Assembly (NCBI RefSeq): GCF_018500155.2
Contig: NZ_JAHBAK020000017.1
Location: 1 to 64,000 of the forward strand
Source: Polynucleobacter sp.
Lineage (GTDB): Bacteria > Pseudomonadota > Gammaproteobacteria > Burkholderiales > Burkholderiaceae
Length of the DNA stretch: 64,000 nucleotides
Reading direction: 5' to 3'
Shown: positions 55,809 through 64,000 of the stretch, piece after piece
Numbering within the stretch: position 1 is the stretch's first letter
Layout of the letters: each line of letters opens with the position of its first letter
The notes under the pieces: generated by a model
Told to the model about the DNA's origin: nothing
The model's database searches: none
The model's input: the letters and a program-made list of their open reading frames with translations, nothing else
Position numbers and translations under genes: made by a program

Positions 55809-56584
55809 TTTCTATTTTGCTGGCTACCTATAACTGGCCGCAAGCATTAAAGCTTTGCCTAGAATCATTAGCCACTCAAACAGAGCAAGATTTTGAAGTC
55901 ATCATTGCCGACGATGGATCCACTGAAAGCACAAAACAGATGATTGATGCTTTCAAAGCAACGAGCCCCTATCCCATTACGCACCTCTGGCAAGAAGACC
56001 TGGGGTTTCGTAAAACCCAAATCCTCAATCGAGCAATCGATGCCGCTCAAGGGGATTACCTCATCTTTTTAGATGGTGATTGTCTAGTGCAACCGGATTT
56101 TGTTGAACGTCATCGCCTATTAGCTCAACCTGGATATCTTGTCACCGGCAGTAGAGTCTTGTTAGATGAAAAACTGACTCAAGACCTATTAGTCTGGCCA
56201 AAGTGGGACTTTGCACGCTTGAGCTCGATGCTGCCAAGTGAGCGTCTGCGCGGTGGCATTAATAAATACCTGCCCTTAATCATTAAATTTGGTAATAGTA
56301 CATTGCGTGTTTACAAAAAATTTGTATGGCGACGCATCAAGGGATGCAATATGGCTTGCTGGAAAAAGGATGCCTTAGCAATTCAGGGTTTTGATGAATC
56401 AATGACGGGCTGGGGTCATGAAGATGCTGACTTTGTGTTTCGCTTACAGCGCCACCATATCAAACGTAAGTCAGGATCTTGGGCAACTGAGGTATTTCAT
56501 CTCTATCATCCTATACATGATCAAAGTAATGCTGCAGAAAATGCCCGCCGCGTCCGCGAAAAGATTCTGGCAAAAGCAATTTAA
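55805..56584 (+). CDS. GT2 glycosyltransferase with galactosyltransferase-type C-terminus
   Basis: [59 protein letters not shown]. Confidence 0.9.
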   Translation: MISILLATYNWPQALKLCLESLATQTEQDFEVIIADDGSTESTKQMIDAFKATSPYPITHLWQEDLGFRKTQILNRAIDAAQGDYLIFLDGDCLVQPDFVERHRLLAQPGYLVTGSRVLLDEKLTQDLLVWPKWDFARLSSMLPSERLRGGINKYLPLIIKFGNSTLRVYKKFVWRRIKGCNMACWKKDALAIQGFDESMTGWGHEDADFVFRLQRHHIKRKSGSWATEVFHLYHPIHDQSNAAENARRVREKILAKAI

Positions 56585-56595
56585 AAGATTGAGTA

Positions 56596-57753
56596 ATGAG
56601 TCACCTTTCCACCTTTACGCCTAAAAGAGTCTTATTTATTGCTACTCGGCAAATTGGTGATGTTTTGGTCACTACGCCACTTATTGATCAGGCACGTCAA
56701 CTTTGGCCCAATGCCGAGTTTCATTTTTTGGGCTACCAAGGCAAGCTCGATATGATCAAAGGCAATCCCCATATTGATCAGATCATTGAAACTTCAGATC
56801 GGCCGCGTTTGCAGGAATATCTATCTTTACTCAAAAGACTTTTTTTGCGCTATGACCTTGCAGTTGTGACGCAACCAAGCGACAGAGCATATTTCTATGG
56901 CTTACTCTTCGCGTTTCACCGAGTAGGTGTTTTGGGTGGACACCCACAAGGAGAAAAGAGCAAGGCTGCAGAAAAATCCAAGCGACAAAATGCTTGGAAA
57001 AAATGGATCTCGTTATACAACATTGATGTGGATTATTTTTCACAGCACGTTATCACCGAGAAACTTCGTCTGCTCGAAGCCTTTTGCAAAAAACCGAGCG
57101 ATCTGTTTTTGAATCCTATTAACGTCACACCCCCAACAGGTCAAGCAATACCGCCAGTGATTGCAGGCCAACTGACACAACCCTATATCGTCATTCATCC
57201 CGGTCCGTTAACGGCTTATAAGCGCTGGCCACTGGCGCATTGGCAGCACTTGATCACATACTTAGCCAAGATGGGTTATCAGATCGTGCTTAGCGCATCT
57301 TCTGCAAATCAGGACGTACAACTTAACCGCGATATCGTATCTTTATTGGAGCCTGAGATTGCTGCCAAGGTGATAGATGCAGCCGGGCAACTCACGATCC
57401 CTCAGGCAGGATCTTTGCTGCGCGGTGCCACACTGTATATCGGGGTTGATACCTCTATTACCCACTTGGCGGCAGCCTGCAACACCCCAACTATTGCTCT
57501 GTTTGGTGCCACTCCCCCGACCAATTTTGGCCCTTGGCCAAACGGCTTTGTTGGGCAGCAACCATACCAATTACGCGCTCGTAACCAAACAGTCGGTGAC
57601 ATTACCATTTTGCAAGGTCCCGGTGAGTGCGTACCTTGTCGTAAAGCTGGCTGCTTAGATCGCGCCGATAGTTATAGCGAGTGTTTAGATTTTCTAGAGC
57701 CTGCACAAGTGATTGCAGCTGCGGTGAACGTGCTCAGTTCAGCAAAGATTTAG
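56596..57753 (+). CDS. GT9 heptosyltransferase family protein
   Basis: VLFIATRQIGDVLVTTPLIDQARQLWPNAEFHFL; YIGVDTSITHLAAACNTPTIALFG. Confidence 0.92.
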   Translation: MSHLSTFTPKRVLFIATRQIGDVLVTTPLIDQARQLWPNAEFHFLGYQGKLDMIKGNPHIDQIIETSDRPRLQEYLSLLKRLFLRYDLAVVTQPSDRAYFYGLLFAFHRVGVLGGHPQGEKSKAAEKSKRQNAWKKWISLYNIDVDYFSQHVITEKLRLLEAFCKKPSDLFLNPINVTPPTGQAIPPVIAGQLTQPYIVIHPGPLTAYKRWPLAHWQHLITYLAKMGYQIVLSASSANQDVQLNRDIVSLLEPEIAAKVIDAAGQLTIPQAGSLLRGATLYIGVDTSITHLAAACNTPTIALFGATPPTNFGPWPNGFVGQQPYQLRARNQTVGDITILQGPGECVPCRKAGCLDRADSYSECLDFLEPAQVIAAAVNVLSSAKI

Positions 57754-60700
57754 TGGTACTGAACCTGCACTGGATCTTTTTGTTTTGATGCAAGCAATTG
57801 ATTAAGACTATGCAGACATGCGTCATCTGGATAAATTCGCATCTCTTCGGGGAACTGCATTAAGCAGGCACCGCCACTAGTCGTCACGGCAGCAGTGATC
57901 ACCAACCCCTTAACACCCTCTTGAGCTGATCCTGGGCTAGCAAAATTAGACTTGGGATCTTTAACGCGATTGGCCATTAAATAAGGGCCAATCTGGCTCC
58001 TTAACATTCTGATATCGATAGCTGAGTCAATGCAAACGTGGACATTTCGAGCAAAACGCATACGTGCCCCTGTAATATCCATCACATTTTCTGCCACTAT
58101 TCTCATGCCACCAGAAAATTTATCTGGCGTGACATTCACTTTAGCAATCAGCAATTCATCTTCTTTTAGCCAAGAACGATTAGGTTCATAGACTTCACTG
58201 TATAGAGTGACTTCAACTGCTGCAGAGCCATCATCAATTGTGGCGATCATCATGCGACCCCGCTGCCCAGTGAGCATTCTGGCAGAAGTAATGATGCCGG
58301 CTATTAACTGATCTTTACCTTCCGATAATTTTGCTAGCGGTTGGCGTATAAAGTGCGATGTCTCGGCGCGGTAGGCATCAAACATGTGGCCTGTTAAACA
58401 GAGACCTAATGCCGTCTTCTCTTCTTGAAGGCGCTTCTTCTCAGGCCAAACTGGCTCACGCACTAATTCTGGTTGATGTTGGTGATCTTCACCAGCCACT
58501 TCAAAGAGGCTCACTTGATGAATAGAAGCTTCAGCCTGCTCTGCCGCCTCAATGGCTCTTGCCAAGGAAGCAAGCAAGGTAGAACGAATATCGTATAAAT
58601 TACCGGCAGCTGGTAGGGAATCCTTATACAGACTATCAAAAGCCCCTGCACGCATCAATGCTTCGATAGCACGGCGATTGACTTGCCGACGATCGACACG
58701 CGCACAAAAATCAAAGAGATCTTTAAAAGGCCCGCCCGCTTGGCGCGCTTTTACAATCGCTTCAATCGCCGCTTCACCAGTTCCTCTTACCGCGCCTAAA
58801 CCATAACGAATGTGACTGATGGGTGAATCTGGCGCCGCATCGGGTGCACGCAATGGTGTGAACTCATACACACCTGTATTGATGTCTGGTGAAAATACCC
58901 TGATCTGATTGGCCAAGCAATCGTCATACAAAATCTTGACTTTGTCGGTGTCATCCATGGCTAGCGATAAGTTGGCCGCCATAAATTCGGCTGGGTAATA
59001 TGCTTTTAACCATGCTGTTTGATAAGCCAAGAGCGCATAGGCGGCAGCATGGGATTTATTAAATCCATACCCCGCAAAACGCTCCATCAAGTCATAGATC
59101 TCGTTTGCCTTTGCCTCGGAAATTCCACCGGCTTTGGCACCGTCGCTAAAGATTTTGCGATGCTGCGCCATCTCTTCTGGCTTTTTCTTGCCCATTGCAC
59201 GGCGCAACATATCTGCGCCGCCGAGCGAGTAACCGCCAATCATCTGCGCCATCTGCATCACCTGCTCTTGATACACCATGATGCCGTAGGTTTCGCGTAA
59301 AACAGGCTCAATCCGTGGGTCTGGATACTCCACCTTCTGACGACCATGTTTGCGTTCAATAAAGTCAGGGATCAAATCCATTGGGCCTGGTCGATACAAC
59401 GCTACCAACGCAATAATGTCCTCGAATCGGTCAGGCTTTGCCTCCCGAAGCATGCCTTGCATGCCGCGACTTTCTAGCTGAAACACGGCAACTGTATTTG
59501 CTCGCTTAAGCACCTCGAATGCTTTTTCATCATCGAGTGGAATATCACTAATACTCCAATCTTTACGGTCTGCATGCAGCGCTTTGATCCAGCGTTCTGC
59601 TGCAGCCAAAATAGTGAGCGTAGTCAAACCCAAGAAGTCGAATTTCACTAGACCAATCGCTTCGACGTCATCTTTATCAAACTGACTAATTACCGAACTA
59701 CTGTCTTGATCTTTTGTTTCTTGTGTATACAAGGGGCAAAAATCCGTCAGACGTCCAGGAGCAATCAATACACCGCCAGCATGCATACCCACGTTACGAG
59801 TCATGCCTTCTAACTGCTCTGCTAAAGAAAGTAGTTGACGTACTTCGTCTTCATTTTTTTCGCGCTCGGCTAACTGCTTCTCTTCTTTCTTAGCCATATC
59901 AATCGTCATGTATTGACCTGGCTTATTAGGAACGAGCTTAGCGATACCGTCTACGAAGTTATAACCTTGCTCCAAAACACGGCCCACATCACGAATCGCT
60001 GCTCTGGCGGCCATCGTTCCAAATGTGGCAATTTGACTGACTGCATCCTTGCCATATTTGTCTTTAACGTACTGAATGACGCGGTCACGCCCATGTTGGC
60101 AAAAATCGATATCAAAGTCGGGCATCGAGACCCGCTCTGGATTTAAAAAGCGCTCAAAGAGTAAGTTGTAGCGCAGTGGATCTAGATCCGTAATTCCTAG
60201 TGAGTAAGCCACTAGGGAGCCTGCACCCGATCCACGACCCGGACCAACTGGCACGCCATTATTTTTTGCCCAGTTAATAAAGTCCGCAACAATCAAAAAG
60301 TATCCCGGGAAACCCATTTGTGAAATCGTCTTCACTTCAAACAAGAGGCGCTCGCGGTAACGTGGCATCTCTTTGGCGCGCTCTTGTGGATCTGGAAAGT
60401 TCCGCTCCATATGACGCTCAAGCCCTGCCTCAGATTGAGCAAGCAAAAATTCATCTAACGTGATTCCAGGTGGCGTCGGAAAATCCGGCAAGCGAGGTTG
60501 ACCTAGCACCAAGGACAAATTACAACGCTTAGCGATTTCCACTGAGTTAGCCAATGCAACTGGTAGATCTGCAAAACGCTTTTCCATTTCCTCTTGAGTC
60601 AGGAAATACTGCTCTTCATTAAATTTCTTTTGCCGTCTTGGGTTACCAAGCAGTTCGCCTTCAGCAATACAAACGCGCGCCTCATGAGCCGTGAAATCAC

Positions 60701-61361
60701 TCCTTTGCATGAACTGCACTGGATGCGTTGCCACAACTGGCAAATTCATTTCACTTGCTAATTGACAAGCAAGTTGTAATTGCCTTTCATCCTGAGGATG
60801 ACCGCCCCGCTGGACTTCGATGTAAAAAGCTTCCGGGAAAAGCTTCTCATAACGTTTTGCTGCATTTTTGGCTTGCTCTAATTGGTCCGCTAATAATGCA
60901 GAACCCACTTCGCCCATACGAGCACCAGATAGGGCAATTAATCCATAGGCTAGTGTTCGCTTGGCTTTTTTATCTTCTGCTTTTGCAGCAGGCGCACTGA
61001 ACCAAGCCAAATCTACTTCAGCACGGCCACGGGACTGATTCTCCAAAGAGGCTTTACTCAAAAGCTCACAAAGATTGAGATATCCTGAATGATTCTGAAC
61101 CAGTAGCAACAAACGATGCGGTTGGTCGGGGTCTTGGGGGTTAGTCACCCAAACATCAGCCCCGGCAATAGGCTTAATGCCATTGGAACGAGCAGCAGTG
61201 TAGAACCGTACTAGACCAAATAAATTGCTTAGGTCAGTAATGGCTAATGCGCCCATCTCATCTTTTACGGCGGCAGCCACCGCATCGTCAATGCGCACGA
61301 CTCCATCCGTAATTGAAAACTCGGAGTGAATGCGAAGATGAACAAAACGGGGTAAAGCCAT
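57750..61361 (-). CDS. dnaE: DNA polymerase III subunit alpha
   Basis: 1203 aa; PHP N-terminus (FVHLRIHSEFSITDGVVRI), PDFDIDFCQHGRDRVIQYV, GVPVGPGRGSGAGSLVAY. Confidence 0.98.
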   Translation of the reverse strand: MALPRFVHLRIHSEFSITDGVVRIDDAVAAAVKDEMGALAITDLSNLFGLVRFYTAARSNGIKPIAGADVWVTNPQDPDQPHRLLLLVQNHSGYLNLCELLSKASLENQSRGRAEVDLAWFSAPAAKAEDKKAKRTLAYGLIALSGARMGEVGSALLADQLEQAKNAAKRYEKLFPEAFYIEVQRGGHPQDERQLQLACQLASEMNLPVVATHPVQFMQRSDFTAHEARVCIAEGELLGNPRRQKKFNEEQYFLTQEEMEKRFADLPVALANSVEIAKRCNLSLVLGQPRLPDFPTPPGITLDEFLLAQSEAGLERHMERNFPDPQERAKEMPRYRERLLFEVKTISQMGFPGYFLIVADFINWAKNNGVPVGPGRGSGAGSLVAYSLGITDLDPLRYNLLFERFLNPERVSMPDFDIDFCQHGRDRVIQYVKDKYGKDAVSQIATFGTMAARAAIRDVGRVLEQGYNFVDGIAKLVPNKPGQYMTIDMAKKEEKQLAEREKNEDEVRQLLSLAEQLEGMTRNVGMHAGGVLIAPGRLTDFCPLYTQETKDQDSSSVISQFDKDDVEAIGLVKFDFLGLTTLTILAAAERWIKALHADRKDWSISDIPLDDEKAFEVLKRANTVAVFQLESRGMQGMLREAKPDRFEDIIALVALYRPGPMDLIPDFIERKHGRQKVEYPDPRIEPVLRETYGIMVYQEQVMQMAQMIGGYSLGGADMLRRAMGKKKPEEMAQHRKIFSDGAKAGGISEAKANEIYDLMERFAGYGFNKSHAAAYALLAYQTAWLKAYYPAEFMAANLSLAMDDTDKVKILYDDCLANQIRVFSPDINTGVYEFTPLRAPDAAPDSPISHIRYGLGAVRGTGEAAIEAIVKARQAGGPFKDLFDFCARVDRRQVNRRAIEALMRAGAFDSLYKDSLPAAGNLYDIRSTLLASLARAIEAAEQAEASIHQVSLFEVAGEDHQHQPELVREPVWPEKKRLQEEKTALGLCLTGHMFDAYRAETSHFIRQPLAKLSEGKDQLIAGIITSARMLTGQRGRMMIATIDDGSAAVEVTLYSEVYEPNRSWLKEDELLIAKVNVTPDKFSGGMRIVAENVMDITGARMRFARNVHVCIDSAIDIRMLRSQIGPYLMANRVKDPKSNFASPGSAQEGVKGLVITAAVTTSGGACLMQFPEEMRIYPDDACLHSLNQLLASKQKDPVQVQYH

Positions 61362-61382
61362 GAGATGATTTTAGCTGTGTCC

Positions 61383-62312
61383 ATGTCTAAAAACCCCCCA
61401 TCCCCAGCCGACGGCTATCGCGGGCGATTTGCCCCTTCGCCAACCGGTCCACTCCATGCCGGATCGCTAGTTGCGGCCCTAGGAAGCTGGCTAGATGCCC
61501 GAAAAAATGGCGGCAAATGGCTTCTCAGAATGGAAGACTTAGATACCCCGAGGTGCGTTCCAGGGGCTGTACAAGTCATTCAGTCCCAATTGCTTGCCTG
61601 CGGCCTATTTTGGGATGAGGAGCCGAGCCATCAGTCAAGTCGCCAGGAGGGATATCACAATGCCCTTGTAGAACTTGCCAAGCAAAAATTACTTTATCCC
61701 TGCACCTGTTCAAGGCAGATGATTGCCAACACGCTAGCTTTCCTCCATATTCAGACACCTCGCAATCAAGAGATGGTGTATCCAGGAACTTGTAGACCAC
61801 GTGCGGCAGACATGCATGATTGTCACCAGTGGGATGCCAAAGTAGCATGGCGTATCGCACTTCCAAAAGATTGTCACATTCAATTTGAAGATGGCATCCT
61901 GGGTCCACAAGAGCAAGATCTCTGGCGCGAAGTAGGTGACTTTGTTTTACGTCGTAGCGATGGCGTATTTACCTATCAACTTGCCGTCGTTGTTGATGAT
62001 GCCCTGCAGGGCATCACCCATATTGTGCGGGGTGCTGATTTACTGAGCAACACTGCAAGGCAAATCTTTTTACAAAGACAATTGGGCTACATCACCCCAC
62101 ACTACAAACATCTACCTCTAGTTCTTGATGAGCATGGAGAGAAACTGAGCAAGCAAACTCTAGCCATGCAAATTCAGACTCGCAACCCAGAAGACGTCTT
62201 GATGGAACTGCGCAAGGCAGGACAACACCTGGGTTTACAAGATTTGCCGGATGGAGATACAACAACGGTTGCAGAGTGGCTATTGGCCGCCACCCAGGCT
62301 TGGCATCTCTAG
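61383..62312 (+). CDS. gluQ: glutamyl-Q tRNA(Asp) synthetase
   Basis: GRFAPSPTGPLHAGSLVAALGSWLDARKNGGKWLLRMEDLDTPR; GluRS-like without anticodon domain; ATG 61383. Confidence 0.94.
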   Translation: MSKNPPSPADGYRGRFAPSPTGPLHAGSLVAALGSWLDARKNGGKWLLRMEDLDTPRCVPGAVQVIQSQLLACGLFWDEEPSHQSSRQEGYHNALVELAKQKLLYPCTCSRQMIANTLAFLHIQTPRNQEMVYPGTCRPRAADMHDCHQWDAKVAWRIALPKDCHIQFEDGILGPQEQDLWREVGDFVLRRSDGVFTYQLAVVVDDALQGITHIVRGADLLSNTARQIFLQRQLGYITPHYKHLPLVLDEHGEKLSKQTLAMQIQTRNPEDVLMELRKAGQHLGLQDLPDGDTTTVAEWLLAATQAWHL

Positions 62313-62326
62313 TCTTTGGAAAATCG

Positions 62327-63727
62327 TTAGGACTTCTTTTTAAAGCCGCCAAGTAGAGCGCCTACGGCAGGCTTTGCCGGAGTGATACCCACCTTCTTTA
62401 CTTCTGGTGCGTTCGTTGTGGAAACCTGTTCAGATGCTGCCGGTTTCGTAGCGCTGGAAGGCTCATAAGGCTTGTAAAAGAATGGATCTGTAATCTGACC
62501 CGGTACAGATTTCACATCTGGCAGTGGGGCCACTTCGAGTTTGCGCTTCATGAGCTTCTCGATGTCATCGAGCAAACGCTTTTCACTCTCATCCACCAGA
62601 GCAATCGCATCACCTTTACTACCAGCGCGACCTGTACGTCCGATGCGATGAATAAAATCTTCGGCATTAAAAGGAAGTTCGTGATTAATCACACATGGCA
62701 TATCGGGAATATCTAAGCCACGTGCGGCAACATCGGTTGCTACCAACGCCTCAATTTCTCCAGACTTAAATGCATCCAAGGTCAGAGTACGCTCACCCTG
62801 ACTTTTATCACCATGAATCGCGCCCGCTTTAATGCCATCGCGCTCAAGAGCACGAGCCAAGCGTGCGCAACCCAAACGACTATTAGTAAAAATAATGCAC
62901 TGACGTGATAGACCCTGGCGAGTCCGGTTTTCTAGCACCTTCACGATGGCGCGTTGCTTATCAGCTGCCGCAACCAAATGCACCACCTGTTTCACTGTAT
63001 CGGCTGCTGCATTTTGGCGTGCTACTTCAACCGTGACCGGTGAGCGCAAATAACTCTGCGCCAACTTTTTAATCTCAGGAGAGAAAGTCGCTGAAAACAA
63101 TAAGGTTTGTCTTGCTGTGGGAATTAAATTAATAATCCGTTGCAGGTCAGGCAAGAACCCCATGTCGAGCATTCGGTCAGCTTCATCTAAGACCAAAATT
63201 TCTACTTGCGATAAATTGGCTACTTTAGAACCAATGTGATCAAGCAAACGCCCAGGTGTTGCAATCAAAATTTCGACACCATTACGCAAAATGGTGACCT
63301 GCTCTTTCATATCCACACCACCATAGACCACCGCTGTACGCAAATCAGTGTATTGGGAATAGCTCGCTGCATTTTCAGCAACTTGCACCGCTAATTCACG
63401 AGTAGGAGTGAGCACGAGCGCACGAATAGGATGGCGCGCTGGCGATGCGCTATTACTGGCATGGCGCAAAATCTTTTGAATGATCGGCAATACAAACGCT
63501 GCAGTTTTACCGGTACCAGTTTGCGCGGCGCCCATCAAATCACTTCCCGCTAACACATGGGGAATCGATTGTGCCTGTATCGGAGTGGGAGTGTTGTAAC
63601 CCTGCTGCGCAACTGCTTTTTGTATGAGCGGGTCTAAACCAAAATCAGCAAAAGTGGTAGTTGCTGGTGGGGTAGCAGTTTTGCTAGCCCCTGTAGGTGA
63701 ATTGAATTCAGTAGTGGTATTTGTCAA
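62327..63727 (-). CDS. rhlE: DEAD-box RNA helicase (RhlE-like)
   Basis: AAQTGTGKTAAFVLPI; LDEADRMLDMGF; HRIGRTGRAG. Confidence 0.95.
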   Translation of the reverse strand: MTNTTTEFNSPTGASKTATPPATTTFADFGLDPLIQKAVAQQGYNTPTPIQAQSIPHVLAGSDLMGAAQTGTGKTAAFVLPIIQKILRHASNSASPARHPIRALVLTPTRELAVQVAENAASYSQYTDLRTAVVYGGVDMKEQVTILRNGVEILIATPGRLLDHIGSKVANLSQVEILVLDEADRMLDMGFLPDLQRIINLIPTARQTLLFSATFSPEIKKLAQSYLRSPVTVEVARQNAAADTVKQVVHLVAAADKQRAIVKVLENRTRQGLSRQCIIFTNSRLGCARLARALERDGIKAGAIHGDKSQGERTLTLDAFKSGEIEALVATDVAARGLDIPDMPCVINHELPFNAEDFIHRIGRTGRAGSKGDAIALVDESEKRLLDDIEKLMKRKLEVAPLPDVKSVPGQITDPFFYKPYEPSSATKPAASEQVSTTNAPEVKKVGITPAKPAVGALLGGFKKKS

Positions 63728-63733
63728 GGTAAC

Positions 63734-64000
63734 TTACAGAATGGCCGCGATGCCTGCTTTCGCAATTTCAGCATCTTCGGTCGATTTAACGCCGGAAACG
63801 CCGACTGCGCCGATGGTAAACCCATTTACCTCGATATTGACCCCACCCTCTAACATGCCAGCAATATGCGGGGCAGATAAGAAGGATGTACGGCCGTTAT
63901 TAATAATTTCTTCGTATACACGACTCTCACGTTTACCCATTGCCGCAGTACGCGCTTTTTCTTGAGCGATATAAGTTGATACAGGAGCACAACCATCGCG
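63734..64000 (-). CDS. GlcG/HbpS-type heme-binding protein, 5' part beyond window
   Basis: Reading frame stays open to the window edge (RDGCAPVSTYIAQEKARTAAMGKRESRVYEE...GGVNIEVNGFTIGAVGVSGVKSTEDAEIAKAGIAAI). Confidence 0.85.
   Translation of the reverse strand, partial: RDGCAPVSTYIAQEKARTAAMGKRESRVYEEIINNGRTSFLSAPHIAGMLEGGVNIEVNGFTIGAVGVSGVKSTEDAEIAKAGIAAIL

Overview
The window looks like a compact betaproteobacterial chromosome segment, Polynucleobacter/Burkholderiaceae-like by protein character (inference; no database search was possible). Most of it is housekeeping or central metabolism: argH, TRAP DctQM, panD, a basic amino-acid decarboxylase coupled to a KirBac K+ channel, dcd, fdhD, metG, scpA, panC, an oxalate/formyl-CoA cluster, a B12 uptake/salvage locus with cobalamin riboswitch, zapA plus 6S RNA, a malonate locus, lgt, holC, pepA, lptFG, a cysB-like regulator, yebC, purD, hemF, nadD, rsfS, rlmH, maf, rng, msbA, glycosyltransferases, dnaE, gluQ and rhlE. 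The main accessory feature is a ~9.9 kb integrative element (about 36,500-46,372) inserted at the 3' end of a tRNA-Leu(CAA) gene. It has a 21-nt imperfect attL/attR repeat, a P4-type integrase, an AlpA-like regulator and a split CHC2 zinc-finger/Toprim-helicase replication module. An octamer TACTCACA occurs near both ends (candidate integrase arm sites). Its cargo is a two-component system/PepSY/SHP(DUF1924)/diheme cytochrome c/cytochrome b561 module. A second notable locus is a DUF71-type ATP pyrophosphatase, BtuB, cobalamin riboswitch and BtuM-like transporter grouping.
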